Counted from the stretch's first letter, positions 37,395 through 46,234 are shown. The stretch: 64,000 bases of DNA from Campylobacterales bacterium (GCA_026390075.1 JAPLGP010000036.1:39162-103161), one strand, 5' to 3'. Notes: a model not told the origin generated them from the sequence alone. Translations and numbers: made by a program.

Positions 37395-38065
37395 AAGTAG
37401 CAATCTTACAGTTTCCTGGTACAAACTGCGAGTATGATACACAACACGCATTTGAATCTCTTGGTGCAACTACAGAAATAATCTGGCATAAATCAGAGAG
37501 TATTCCAAGCGACACAAACCTTTTAGTTGTTGCTGGTGGTTTTAGCTATGGAGATTACCTTAGAAGCGGTGCTATTGCAAAATTTAGTCCTGTTATGAAA
37601 GCAGTAAAAACTTATGCGAATAATGGTGGCAAAGTTTTAGGTATTTGTAACGGTTTTCAAGTTTTAACTGAAGCTGGTTTACTCCCAGGTGCATTAAAAA
37701 GAAATGAACATTTACACTTTTTATCGAAACATCACAATCTAAAAGTAATCAATAATGACAATGTTTTCTTAGAAAAGTTGGCATGTGGAGATGTGATAAA
37801 TGTTCCAATTGCACACCATGATGGAAACTACTACATAGATGAAAATTCTCTTAAAGAACTCTACGAAAACAATCAAGTTCTTTTACAATATTGTGATAAA
37901 GATGGAAATATTTCCAATCCAAACGGAAGCGTTGATTCAATCGCTGGTGTTTGTAACAAAGAAAAAAATGTATTTGGACTTATGCCTCATCCTGAAAGAG
38001 CAATGGAACTACTTCTTGGTTCTGATGATGGAGTAAAAATGTTACAAGGATTCTTGTCAGCGTGA
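37391..38065 (+). CDS. purQ: FGAM synthase glutaminase subunit PurQ
   Basis: A 224-residue class I glutamine amidotransferase supplying ammonia to PurL. Catalytic cysteine in LGICNGFQ and His/Glu in LMPHPERAM are present; N-terminus KVAILQFPGTNCEYD is typical. One exact copy of the abundant word is at 37780. Confidence 0.96.
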   Translation: MKVAILQFPGTNCEYDTQHAFESLGATTEIIWHKSESIPSDTNLLVVAGGFSYGDYLRSGAIAKFSPVMKAVKTYANNGGKVLGICNGFQVLTEAGLLPGALKRNEHLHFLSKHHNLKVINNDNVFLEKLACGDVINVPIAHHDGNYYIDENSLKELYENNQVLLQYCDKDGNISNPNGSVDSIAGVCNKEKNVFGLMPHPERAMELLLGSDDGVKMLQGFLSA

Positions 38066-39171
38066 AAACTTTACTGCTTTTATTATTACTCTTTTTTTCG
38101 CCTCTTTTTGCAGAAGATGGAGTGGGGGCACTAAAAAATAGCAATGTAGAAACAACAATAGAAACAGCACCTAAAGCAAAAGTTCTTTATCTAAGTTATG
38201 AAGCACTTCCTCAAAGAGTTTTAAAGGGCGAAATATTTTCAATAACACTTAAAGTGCTTTCAACTGTTGGTGGTGCAAATGAAATTGAATACAAATTTAC
38301 AGATTATACTGGATTAAAACCTCTAAATCTTGTACCCAATAGAGTAAAACAATCGAACTACTATTTCGATACTTTTTATTTTTTAACGACACAAATTCAA
38401 GCCAAAATGCCAAATATTGAAGCTTCCATAGTAGGCTCAAGCAAATACGCAAGTACCACACTTGCAGGAAATCCCCTTAATGTCGTAGCACTCAATCCTA
38501 AAAAAGATTTTTCAAATATTCTCGCTAACTCCTTTGAACTTGTAGATTATAAAACAACAAGTTATGACAACAAACATAACATCATTGTTTTTGTCGCAAA
38601 AGCCACCAACGCTGAACTTGGAGCTATGAAGTTTAGTAATGTTTTTAAGCAAGGTGTAGAATCCATACAAGACTCCTATTTTGATTCGAGAATAACTTAC
38701 TTTGTTGTCATTAACAAAGAGATAGAAAATTTCTCTTTTTCATACTTTAATCTCAAGCAAAACAAATTTTCAAACATTGATATCCCCATAATAGTGGACG
38801 AGGACAGTGTAACAACGCAAAGTGACTTAAAACCAACGGATCAATCAAGAGAATTGTTAAAAATGCAAATTGCGGGGGCTGTTACTTTTTTTATATTTTT
38901 GCTGCTGCTCTGGAAAAGAAAACTTATTTATTTTATAGTTATGCTTATTCCTTTAATTTATATTGGATTTCTTTTGATACCCTCAAAAGATATTTGCATC
39001 AAACAAGGAGCTGATATTCGTCTTCTACCGGTAAGTAACGGAACAGTATTTAAAACAACAAATGCAATTGAACACTTTAAAAAAGAAGGAAGTGCCAGTA
39101 ATTTTATAAAGATACAATTACAAAATGAACAAATAGGATGGGTAAAAGATGAAGATATTTGCGCGCCTTAG
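38062..39171 (+). CDS. Cj0515-like exported membrane protein
   Basis: A 369-residue protein starting at GTG 38062, overlapping the purQ stop. It has a signal peptide (~1-17), a long periplasmic beta-rich region (~18-270), two adjacent membrane helices (~272-310) and a C-terminal segment with SH3-like spacing (VSNGTVFKTTNA, then IQLQNEQIGWVKDEDIC). The position between purQ and plsC is the same as Cj0515 in Campylobacter jejuni. Function unknown; an envelope role is suggested by topology. Confidence 0.72.
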   Translation: MKTLLLLLLLFFSPLFAEDGVGALKNSNVETTIETAPKAKVLYLSYEALPQRVLKGEIFSITLKVLSTVGGANEIEYKFTDYTGLKPLNLVPNRVKQSNYYFDTFYFLTTQIQAKMPNIEASIVGSSKYASTTLAGNPLNVVALNPKKDFSNILANSFELVDYKTTSYDNKHNIIVFVAKATNAELGAMKFSNVFKQGVESIQDSYFDSRITYFVVINKEIENFSFSYFNLKQNKFSNIDIPIIVDEDSVTTQSDLKPTDQSRELLKMQIAGAVTFFIFLLLLWKRKLIYFIVMLIPLIYIGFLLIPSKDICIKQGADIRLLPVSNGTVFKTTNAIEHFKKEGSASNFIKIQLQNEQIGWVKDEDICAP

Positions 39172-39847
39172 TTGGCTGTACGCAACAATTATTATTTTTT
39201 CTGCTCTGACTATGATGATTGCTACCTATTATCTGCTACCGAGACCTTACTCTCGTAAAATTTCTTCTTGGTTTATCAGATTCAGTATATTTTATACAAT
39301 TAAAATACAAGGAAAAGAAGACCCAGAAGCTCAAATGTTTTTAGTCAATCATCAAAGTGATTTAGACATAGGCATAATGGAAACAATTACCAAAAAAGAC
39401 TTAACTTGGGTTGCAAAAAAATCTCTTTTTGATATCCCATTTTTTGGACTCGCGCTTAGACTTCCTGAAGATATAGCAGTAGAGAGGGAAAGTAAAACTT
39501 CTCTTGTAAAACTCTTACGAGATGCCAAGAATAGGCTTGATAAAAAAAGAATCATAACGATGTTTCCAGAGGGAACTCGCTCAACTTCTGAGAAAATGCT
39601 TCCTTTTAAAAATGGCGCAAAAGTTATAGCAGATAAATATAAACTTCGTGTGCAACCTATCGTTTTAATGCAAACTTCAAAGTACTATAATATCAAAAAT
39701 TTCTACTATAAACCAGGTCAAATAACCGTGCTGTTTATGGATTCATTTATAGCTGATAAGAGCGATGAGCATTGGCTAGAAAATTTAAGAGTCAATATGC
39801 AGAAGGAGTATGATAATGAGTTGGCAAACAATCCTAGCCGTAGGTAG
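39149..39847 (+). CDS. plsC: 1-acyl-sn-glycerol-3-phosphate acyltransferase
   Basis: Makes phosphatidic acid. The 232-residue membrane-associated enzyme has an N-terminal helix (~8-28) and the acyltransferase motifs NHQSDLD (HX4D) and FPEGTRS. It overlaps the upstream gene by 23 bases and crcB by 32, a compact operon. Confidence 0.94.
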   Translation: MKIFARLSWLYATIIIFSALTMMIATYYLLPRPYSRKISSWFIRFSIFYTIKIQGKEDPEAQMFLVNHQSDLDIGIMETITKKDLTWVAKKSLFDIPFFGLALRLPEDIAVERESKTSLVKLLRDAKNRLDKKRIITMFPEGTRSTSEKMLPFKNGAKVIADKYKLRVQPIVLMQTSKYYNIKNFYYKPGQITVLFMDSFIADKSDEHWLENLRVNMQKEYDNELANNPSRR

Positions 39848-40202
39848 CGGTGGGTTTATAGGAGCGATTTTAAGAGTCTATATGAATGGTCTTATATCTC
39901 ATAGATTACCTCATGACTTGCCTTTTGGAACTATCGGAGTCAATCTCATAGGTAGTTTTGTAATGGGTATCTTAATTGCCCTCTTTATGTACACAACTTT
40001 TTTTTCACTTCATACAAAATCATTTCTTACAACTGGTATTTTAGGTGGATTCACCACTTTTTCTGCTTTTGCGATTGAGAGTTTCTTACTCTTAGAAGGT
40101 GGACATATTTTGTTGGCACTTGCGAATATATCACTCAGTGTTTTTGGAACTATTTTTATGGCTGGAAGTGGTTTTTATTTTGTAAAGTATTTTCTTAAAT
40201 AA
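39816..40202 (+). CDS. crcB: Fluoride channel CrcB/Fluc
   Basis: A small four-helix fluoride exporter, 128 residues from ATG 39816. Conserved elements: GGFIGAILR at the N-terminus, GVNLIGSFVMG, and GFTTFSAFAIE (the Phe-box helix break). I prefer the second ATG (39816) over 39810 because AAGGAG is 8 bases before it and would be too close to the first. Confidence 0.93.
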   Translation: MSWQTILAVGSGGFIGAILRVYMNGLISHRLPHDLPFGTIGVNLIGSFVMGILIALFMYTTFFSLHTKSFLTTGILGGFTTFSAFAIESFLLLEGGHILLALANISLSVFGTIFMAGSGFYFVKYFLK

Positions 40203-40204
40203 AG

Positions 40205-40774
40205 TTAAATTAATATAATCTCATCCGCACACCATTTTGCAAGAGCTAGGTCGTGTGTGATAAGAAGCATCCCCATTTTATCAAGATTTTTCATGAGCAT
40301 GTGCATCACTTCCAACTGAATTACATTGTCCAAAGCAGAAGTTGGTTCATCCAAAAGAAGAAGGTCAGGTTTCATAAGCATCGCACGAAGAATGGAAGCG
40401 CGTTGGAGTTGTCCTCCTGAGAGTTCATGTGGAAGTTTCAAAAGTAGCTCATATTCAAGATTTATATCACTCAAACGGCTTTTTAGTTCGTCTATTTCTG
40501 CAACATCGCTTATTTGACTTAGAAGTGTGTAACTTGGGTGAAATGAGCTGTATGGGTCTTGGAAAACTTGTGAAATTGAAGATGTTTTTATTTCTCCACT
40601 CAAAGCTTTTAAATTTTTTAAGATGAGTTCAAAGAGTGTGCTTTTTCCAGCTCCACTTGCACCCACAATCGCTTTAATTTCACCTTTTTTGAGAGTAATC
40701 GAAAAATTATCAAAAAGTAAAAAATCTTTTTTATATCCAAATGATAGGTTTTTTACTTCAAGAATATTTTTCAC
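40205..40774 (-). CDS. Short ABC transporter ATPase (peptide/nickel type)
   Basis: A 189-residue ATP-binding subunit with all core motifs: Walker A GASGAGKST, Q-loop FQDPYSSFHP (the Dpp/Opp/Nik-type signature), ABC signature LSGGQLQRAS, Walker B LLLLDEP, and the His switch LITHDLAL. It ends soon after the His switch, shorter than DppF/NikE (about 260-330). No permease or binding protein is adjacent, so its transporter is unknown. It sits 3 bases downstream of dut. Confidence 0.82.
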   Translation of the reverse strand: MKNILEVKNLSFGYKKDFLLFDNFSITLKKGEIKAIVGASGAGKSTLFELILKNLKALSGEIKTSSISQVFQDPYSSFHPSYTLLSQISDVAEIDELKSRLSDINLEYELLLKLPHELSGGQLQRASILRAMLMKPDLLLLDEPTSALDNVIQLEVMHMLMKNLDKMGMLLITHDLALAKWCADEIILI

Positions 40775-40777
40775 TGA

Positions 40778-41470
40778 TTAGTTCTTATTAAGTGCCAAAT
40801 AGTATTTAGTCAACTGTTTGTAAAGAATATCAGGGTTAATATCGCCATCTTCTTCCCAGATTTTTTTCATAATTACATTATCTTCCGTACCATTCCACAC
40901 TTTTATGTAAGTGCCCTCTTTATAGCCATTATCTTGACGAAATTGATTTAGAATATTTTTACCTACATAAAGTCTATAAAGCGTCTCCAAATCCAATCCG
41001 CACATAACAACTAAATCAAAAAACTCTTCTATTAATTTGTCTATATTTAACTTCTCTTTTACGAGTGTTAAAAGCATTATATTTTCAACTTTTGCGATTA
41101 CTTCATCTTGAAGAGAAAAATGATGGCTTTTCTTATTTATCTTAGAAAAATTTGAGAGCTCCGAAATATCAATCGCTAGATTTTCAATTTGTCCTTTCAT
41201 ATTTTGAGCATAATTTTCAATAGCCAAACTCATAATAAAATGCCAAACATCCACTACTTCAATCTGCATATTGTCCCAATCTGGCTCTTGATGGATGCTT
41301 TTCCAGTGCTTCCATGAAAAGCTATCTATCATCTCAGCTGATTCCATATAAATACATCTTTTCCAGTTGATAGTTTTACCATTTTTTGTAGTTCCATTTA
41401 CCCATTTTTCGCCGTTTGTAGCATCGTTTAGAGTGTTTTGAAGTTGTAACATCAATAATATTTTATCCAT
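40778..41470 (-). CDS. dut: Dimeric dUTPase (Campylobacter type)
   Basis: Hydrolyses dUTP to dUMP, keeping uracil out of DNA. The 230-residue all-alpha protein matches the dimeric dUTPase of Campylobacter jejuni: KRCIYMESAEMIDSFSWKHW (metal-binding Glu residues), EVVDVWHFIMSLAIE, and a late QFRQDNGYKEGTYIK block. It is unrelated to the trimeric Dut family. Confidence 0.92.
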   Translation of the reverse strand: MDKILLMLQLQNTLNDATNGEKWVNGTTKNGKTINWKRCIYMESAEMIDSFSWKHWKSIHQEPDWDNMQIEVVDVWHFIMSLAIENYAQNMKGQIENLAIDISELSNFSKINKKSHHFSLQDEVIAKVENIMLLTLVKEKLNIDKLIEEFFDLVVMCGLDLETLYRLYVGKNILNQFRQDNGYKEGTYIKVWNGTEDNVIMKKIWEEDGDINPDILYKQLTKYYLALNKN

Positions 41471-41546
41471 AGTTTTCTCTTTATTTTAGTTTTTTTATTG
41501 TATCAAATATGATAGAATTCCACACTTAAAATGGAAGTGTTGCATC

Positions 41547-41726
41547 ATGAAAAGAATTAATTGTAGAGTATGTGAATATTATTTTGTAACTTGGGAAGCT
41601 GGGAGACCTCACGGTTGTAAAGCGTATGGCTTCAAATCACCTCAGATTCCGTCCATGTTAGTTTTTCAAAGCAGTGGAACGAACTGCACTCTCTTTAAAC
41701 AAAAAAACCTTCCTAAAGATTCATAA
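41547..41726 (+). CDS. Small Cys-rich conserved protein (59 aa)
   Basis: I translated ATG 41547 to TAA 41724-41726: MKRINCRVCEYYFVTWEAG and on, with CxxC near the N-terminus, later PHGCKAYGFKS, PSMLVFQSSGTNC, and a basic end. The C..C / GC / C spacing suggests one metal site. The pattern (C-x2-C-x4-VTW, GCKAYGFKS, SSG) is a widespread small protein family, sometimes mislabelled as uracil-DNA glycosylase; real function unknown. It is alone on the plus strand and ends 1 base before the convergent gene. Confidence 0.75.
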   Translation: MKRINCRVCEYYFVTWEAGRPHGCKAYGFKSPQIPSMLVFQSSGTNCTLFKQKNLPKDS

Positions 41727-42143
41727 CTATTTTTGCCAAATAATTTTATTGCCAAATCCAAGTCTATTGTCTGTCATTTTAAAATAATTCACTTCTATTT
41801 GCCAAAGTTTTGGATTGAGTGCCAGAGCGTAAGGAAAGGACTTAAAGTACTGAATTTTTAGCTCTGCATCTTCGAGTGGCAAAAAAACTCCATGAAACTG
41901 AACACCTTGAATTTTCCCAACTGTTTTAGTTTCAAGGAGAATATTTCCTGCAATATTTGCATTTTTCAAACAGTGTTGCACATGCCGTGTTTCATCACTA
42001 CTTGCAACTACAAAACTCACTTTTTCTTTGTTAAAAGTGTAAAACAAAGAACACACACTTATCTCATCATCGGCTGTTGTAGCCAGACTTAAGACATGAT
42101 GTTCGCTCAAAAATAGGCTGATTTTTTCTAATGCATCTTCCAT
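41727..42143 (-). CDS. YhbP-like flavin/PNPOx-fold protein
   Basis: A 138-residue split-barrel protein of the pyridoxamine-phosphate-oxidase/YhbP group: HHVLSLATTADDEISVCSLFY, the strand FVVASSDETRHVQHCLKN and AGNILLETKTVGKIQGVQF. These bind FMN or related cofactors, but no substrate can be named. It follows the DUF2018 gene closely (6 bases). Confidence 0.75.
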   Translation of the reverse strand: MEDALEKISLFLSEHHVLSLATTADDEISVCSLFYTFNKEKVSFVVASSDETRHVQHCLKNANIAGNILLETKTVGKIQGVQFHGVFLPLEDAELKIQYFKSFPYALALNPKLWQIEVNYFKMTDNRLGFGNKIIWQK

Positions 42144-42149
42144 TAAAAC

Positions 42150-42374
42150 TTATATTTTTCCCAAATAACTTTCTAAATCTGAAGGACTGGAAATATCTCT
42201 TTTTTCTAGCATCATAACCGCTAAATCATCACTTGCAAAGGACTCAAACATCTCTCTTGGACTGCTCATATTGTAGTAACTTCTCATAAAATTCACCAAC
42301 GCTATAAAATTGTCATCTTTAGATTTTACTTCTTGTTTATAGGATTTAAACTCATCCCAATTTATCTTAATCAT
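42150..42374 (-). CDS. DUF2018 (HP0242-like) protein
   Basis: A 74-residue all-helical protein. I chose ATG 42374 (MIKINWDEFKSYKQEVKSKD); an upstream start at 42410 adds unrelated residues. HP0242-type proteins are small knotted dimers specific to Campylobacterota, function unknown. It overlaps the patB 3' end by 8 bases. Confidence 0.8.
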   Translation of the reverse strand: MIKINWDEFKSYKQEVKSKDDNFIALVNFMRSYYNMSSPREMFESFASDDLAVMMLEKRDISSPSDLESYLGKI

Positions 42375-43566
42375 TTTTTCTCCCATATCTATTTTGCAGA
42401 GCGTTTTCAAGTTGTTTTATTACTTGTAACATTTTAGCATGTGAGATGGCAAAATTCAACCGCATGAAACCACTCCCTTCTCTGCCAAAGCTGATTCCAT
42501 TATTTAAACCAAGTTTTGCTTCATTTACAAAAAATTCTTTTAATTTTTTATTGCTAAGTTGCATTCCTCTACAATCAAGCCAAGCCAAATAGGTCGCTTC
42601 TATAGGTGTTACATTCACGGCATGTGGATATTTCTCACAAAGAATTTGGAGCATGTGGAAATTTTGTATGAGATGAAGTTTCAAATCTTCCAGCCACTCT
42701 TTGCCATGCGTATAAGCCGCTTCAAATCCCACATGCCCAAACACCGTGCCATTTGCAAAATGCACTTTTTTATACACTTCCATAAATTTTTCTCTCAGCT
42801 CTTTGTTAGAAATGGCAACGGTACTCATCGCAAAACCCGCCATATTAAATGTTTTTCCAACCCCCATAGCTGTAATAGTTATGTCTCTTGCTTTTTGACT
42901 CAGCGAAGCGAACGGCATGTGAAAATTGGGCGCATAAACCAAATCCGAGTGAATCTCATCTGAAAACACCACAATATTATGCTCCAAACAAAGCTCTAAA
43001 ATCTGTTCCAACTCCTCTTTTAACCAAACGCGCCCCACAGGATTATGCGGAGAACAGAGAAGTAAAAGTTTTGTTTTTTCATCTATTTTTGCTTTTAAAT
43101 CTTCAATATCAAAAACATATTTCCCATCAACCAGTTGTTTGAGCGGATTTTTTATAAGTTTTCTTTTATGCTCTTTGACACTATGAAAAAATGGAGAATA
43201 AACAGGTGTCTGCACTATTACACCCTCACCCTCTTTCGTAAATGCCTCGATAACCGCATTCATCGAAGCCACAACCGAGTGAGAGTAAAACATATCTTCC
43301 AACTCATACACCACTCCATGCTCTTTTTTCATCCACTCTATCTGCGCCAAAAATGCACTCTTTGGAACTTCCTCATATCCAAAAACAGGATGTTCCAGCC
43401 GTTTTTTCACAGCCTCAAGAACAAAATCAGGCGTGTCAATATCCATATCCGCCACCCAAACAGGAAGCACATCCTCTCTGCCAAAAAGCTGTTTTCTCAG
43501 AATATATTTTTCTGCGTTTGTGTTTTCACGGCATGTGGAAGGTTGGAAGGTGTAGTTTTTTTTCAT
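42367..43566 (-). CDS. patB: PatB/MalY-type C-S lyase aminotransferase
   Basis: A 399-residue class I/II PLP enzyme; MalY/PatB proteins cleave cystathionine or Cys conjugates. Features: LPVWVADMDIDTPDFV, the FGYEE block, PHNPVGRVW, SDEIHSDLVYA, and the PLP-lysine region MGVGKTFNMAGFAM. Three exact copies of the abundant word lie in it (42619, 42729, 43530) and one near copy at 42650. It borders the defence region. Confidence 0.88.
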   Translation of the reverse strand: MKKNYTFQPSTCRENTNAEKYILRKQLFGREDVLPVWVADMDIDTPDFVLEAVKKRLEHPVFGYEEVPKSAFLAQIEWMKKEHGVVYELEDMFYSHSVVASMNAVIEAFTKEGEGVIVQTPVYSPFFHSVKEHKRKLIKNPLKQLVDGKYVFDIEDLKAKIDEKTKLLLLCSPHNPVGRVWLKEELEQILELCLEHNIVVFSDEIHSDLVYAPNFHMPFASLSQKARDITITAMGVGKTFNMAGFAMSTVAISNKELREKFMEVYKKVHFANGTVFGHVGFEAAYTHGKEWLEDLKLHLIQNFHMLQILCEKYPHAVNVTPIEATYLAWLDCRGMQLSNKKLKEFFVNEAKLGLNNGISFGREGSGFMRLNFAISHAKMLQVIKQLENALQNRYGRKND

Positions 43567-44438
43567 TATTTTAATCTCCCTAAAATCTCCAAAGCACCCA
43601 TCTCAAACTTTGAAAATGCAAACCATTTTTTACCCAAATCTTTGAGACTTGCTCCAATGTGATAGACTTCTTTATTGTCAAGAATCATAAATCTATCATG
43701 TGTATTTTTGAACTCTTGAAGCTCTATGTTTTGGTATTGTGCTTGGTATTTTTGAAAGTCAAGTTTGAGTTGTTTTGAAATGCTCTGAGTATAAATTTTG
43801 ATTTTGAGGTTTGGATATTTGCTAAAGAGTGTAAAAACGGTGTCATCGATATAGTTATCTATCAGTACTATTTCACTTTTTGCACTCTTTAACAAATCAT
43901 TTACAAAAGCATAAGCATCATAAATTTGTCCGTCAAAAAAGATTCCCTCATTAGGTTTAATGGTGTCATCTTTAACAAGTGCTTTAAATTCTCCCATTTG
44001 AGACTTTAATACTGCTACCTCTTTTTCTAAAGATACAAATCTTTCGTTTGTGATTTTATCTCCATTGATAGCATAACCGTTTTGAATATAGTTTTTGAGT
44101 ACAGATGTCGCCCATTGTCTAAATTTTGTAGCAGTAATAGAATTTACTCTATACCCAATGGAGATAATCATATCAAGATGATAATGCTCAACATCTCTTT
44201 CAACTTCCCTATTTCCCTCTTTTTGAACTATTCGAATTTTTCGAATAGTTGACTTTTCATCAAGCTCTTTTTGTTTAAATATATTTTTTATATGATAATT
44301 AACAGTATGAACTTCTATACCAAAAAGCTCCGCAATCTGCTTTTGTGTAAGCCAAAGAGTATCTTCTGTAACAGAAACATTCAGCTCTAGTTCCCCTTCG
44401 CTGTAAATTACTATGTCTGATTTATTTTGATTTTTCAT
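43566..44438 (-). CDS. RhuM-family protein with PLD-like C-terminus
   Basis: A 290-residue protein. N-terminal RhuM domain (~1-130): LWLTQKQIAELFGIEVHTVNYHI and RQWATSVLKNYIQNGYAINGDKI. The C-terminal ~130 residues (FDGQIYDAYAFVNDLL, then HDRFMILDNKEVYHIGASL) resemble a phospholipase-D-like nuclease half-site, the HxD in AHDRFMILD standing for the catalytic HKD. The same C-terminus occurs in the ORF6N pseudogene at 48119. RhuM-family genes are common in defence islands; function not established. Confidence 0.75.
   Translation of the reverse strand: MKNQNKSDIVIYSEGELELNVSVTEDTLWLTQKQIAELFGIEVHTVNYHIKNIFKQKELDEKSTIRKIRIVQKEGNREVERDVEHYHLDMIISIGYRVNSITATKFRQWATSVLKNYIQNGYAINGDKITNERFVSLEKEVAVLKSQMGEFKALVKDDTIKPNEGIFFDGQIYDAYAFVNDLLKSAKSEIVLIDNYIDDTVFTLFSKYPNLKIKIYTQSISKQLKLDFQKYQAQYQNIELQEFKNTHDRFMILDNKEVYHIGASLKDLGKKWFAFSKFEMGALEILGRLK
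43604..43960 (-). repeat. Left direct repeat flanking the defence region
   Basis: The stretch encoding the PLD-like C-terminus of the RhuM gene is roughly 85% identical by eye to 48201-48557 in the ORF6N pseudogene, in the same orientation, including long exact blocks such as CTTTGAGACTTGCTCCAATG. The two copies bracket the restriction-modification and HEPN genes. Confidence 0.75.
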
Positions 44439-44452
44439 TTATCTAGTTCCTT

Positions 44453-44566
44453 TTATTTTGGATTGATTCTTGTCTTAGAAAAATTTGATTCTATCTGCTC
44501 TAAAGCATAGTTGTTATTTAAAATATTTTGCCTGCTAACTGTTGATGATGTTAGGTCTTTTGTCAT
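44453..44566 (-). CDS. 37-residue ORF, probable remnant
   Basis: ATG 44566 to TAA 44453 encodes MTKDLTSSTVSRQNILNNNY and 17 more residues. A good ribosome-binding sequence (AAGGA, 7 bases) precedes it. SRQNILNNNYALEQI resembles the first residues of larger DNA-binding/nuclease proteins of defence islands, so this may be the truncated start of one. It lies between the HEPN and RhuM genes and nothing else fills this 141-bp gap. Confidence 0.45.
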   Translation of the reverse strand: MTKDLTSSTVSRQNILNNNYALEQIESNFSKTRINPK

Positions 44567-44579
44567 TTTAGTTTTCCTT

Positions 44580-45908
44580 TTATTTTGTTATTACTGGAGA
44601 TTTACTGAAAGCTTCTATCAATTTATTTTCAATATATTTCAAATCAATATCCAAAATATTTCTTGAAATATGTGCTTGATTTAAACTAATATCTTTTAGC
44701 ATAATCATCAATACTATCAATTTAAGATATTCATATGAGCTTTTGACCCTATCATTTATCTCAATTGATTTGTTTGAGTGTGCAATATTATTTCGCATGT
44801 TATAAATGCAATTTGATATTGATGTGTGAATCTTATTATTTAAAGGAAGTAAGGTTTTAATCTCAGACTGATTGATTAACTGATTAATTTTTTGTCTAAA
44901 CTCTAAATCTTTATTATTATTTCGTCTATGATACCCCTCCAAGGCACTAACTAATTGAAAATAATGCGAATAGATATTAAATTTCGTCTTTTTATCAGCT
45001 ATTACATTACAAAAAGCCATATATTCATTTTGATTTTTATCATGATTTTTTATCCAATTATTTAAAATTTGAACAAAGTTTTCTTTAATATCTTGGTATG
45101 TCAATAAAAAATCAAGATGACTCATCTTTTTTTCTTCTTCATAATCAACTTGTTGAAATAAAATATCTATATGGATAGGAACTTTATTGATACCATCTTT
45201 CAAAAGTTGTTCTTCCATAATATAGAATTCTTCTATAAATATTTTATTTTTAGAATAAAAAGTTAATATTTCAAAAAAACTGATTATAACATTTGATAAT
45301 TCAATAGCCTCTGTCAATTCAAATTTGTCTTTTTTTGCAACTGCCAAAGAGTTTGTAGCTTCATAAGTAACAGATTTATTATTAAATGAACTTTGATTAA
45401 ATTTATTCTTTATATCAAAAAGAATATTGTGATCAGCTGTACTACATTGTAGTGCTTTTTTATGTATCATAATTCCAGCCATAGTTTTATCGTTATCATT
45501 GCGAGAAGGTTTAATCTCCAATTGATTAAAAAAAAGTTCTAAGTATGAATATCTGACATAAAAAATATTTATAGGTTTTTCAATCTCATACCATCCACCA
45601 TAAAAAATGAATTCAATAGCATATTCAAGATATGTCATTTCAAAATTGAGCTCCATATGAATTTCTGCTTGATTAAATTTAGTATTTATTAAAGTAAATT
45701 GTTTTCCACTAACTGCTTGTCCATATATTTTTGAGATAACTTCACTTTTTTTTTCATCATAATTAAATTCACTCTTTAAATCATCCAAGAATATTAATTT
45801 GCCTCCATTATTTGGAGTAAAAGTAATTTGACATTCTTTTGGCTTTATAGGATTGTTATCTTCATCAAACTCTTTCCAGAAAAATGCTTTATTGTCTAAG
45901 CTAATCAT
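44580..45908 (-). CDS. ApeA-like HEPN abortive-infection protein
   Basis: A 442-residue protein. The N-terminal ~270 residues are beta-rich and resemble the ApeA N-terminal domain (LDNKAFFWKEFDEDNNPIKP at the start, then FTLINTKFNQAE). The C-terminal half is helical and contains a HEPN RNase motif R-X4-H, YNMRNNIAHSNK, at about 371-376. ApeA HEPN proteins are antiphage effectors thought to cut RNA on infection. Its ATG overlaps the stop of the upstream remnant gene (ATGA), so it is co-transcribed with the R-M genes. Assignment is from motif and layout; shorter than E. coli ApeA (about 600 aa). Confidence 0.62.
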   Translation of the reverse strand: MISLDNKAFFWKEFDEDNNPIKPKECQITFTPNNGGKLIFLDDLKSEFNYDEKKSEVISKIYGQAVSGKQFTLINTKFNQAEIHMELNFEMTYLEYAIEFIFYGGWYEIEKPINIFYVRYSYLELFFNQLEIKPSRNDNDKTMAGIMIHKKALQCSTADHNILFDIKNKFNQSSFNNKSVTYEATNSLAVAKKDKFELTEAIELSNVIISFFEILTFYSKNKIFIEEFYIMEEQLLKDGINKVPIHIDILFQQVDYEEEKKMSHLDFLLTYQDIKENFVQILNNWIKNHDKNQNEYMAFCNVIADKKTKFNIYSHYFQLVSALEGYHRRNNNKDLEFRQKINQLINQSEIKTLLPLNNKIHTSISNCIYNMRNNIAHSNKSIEINDRVKSSYEYLKLIVLMIMLKDISLNQAHISRNILDIDLKYIENKLIEAFSKSPVITK

Positions 45909-46234
45909 TTTTTAACCTTTTTAGATTTTTTACTATCTTCCACAATCAAGCTAGTTAATTTTTTATTGAGTTCAAAGAGGTGGGCTACTCTTTCTGTGTC
46001 TGTTTTGAAGAGTGTTTTAGAATAAAGTTTATCTACTGCTTTGTCTAGTGTTTCGTGGGCTTTTAGGAGTTTTGGTGGCATTGGTAAGGGCTTGTATAGG
46101 TCTGCTAAAGTTTTGATTTGCTCTTTTAGTTTGTCACTTATTTCTGAAGGAAAGGAGAAGTTATTATAAACAATTTCATTTGAATATTCATAATTAAATT
46201 TTAACTCAAATTGCAAAACCACTAAATCCCTCAT
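45905..46234 (-). pseudogene. C-terminal remnant of a type IIL (MmeI-like) DNA methyltransferase-nuclease
   Basis: A 109-residue ORF whose whole length resembles the end of much larger MmeI-type restriction-modification enzymes: YSNEIVYNNFSFP, then LYKPLPMPPKLLKAHETLDKAVDKLY and ERVAHLFELNKKL. The nuclease, methyltransferase and most of the target-recognition parts are missing; its 5' end overlaps the Eco47II-type gene by 29 bases. So the larger gene was probably replaced or deleted. It could still be translated. Confidence 0.62.

Noticed and set aside
38062..39171. BatD-like aerotolerance protein
   Set aside because: The general layout is similar, but no BatA/BatB genes are adjacent and the synteny fits Cj0515 better; I left it unnamed.
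43135..43662. 175-codon plus-strand open frame across patB and RhuM ends
   Set aside because: It crosses the ends of two well-supported opposite-strand genes and is His/Phe/Arg-rich without any motif.
44439..44579. Toxin-antitoxin pair formed by the 37-residue ORF and the HEPN protein (MNT-HEPN type)
   Set aside because: The small ORF is downstream, lacks any nucleotidyltransferase motif, and resembles the start of a larger DNA-binding protein.
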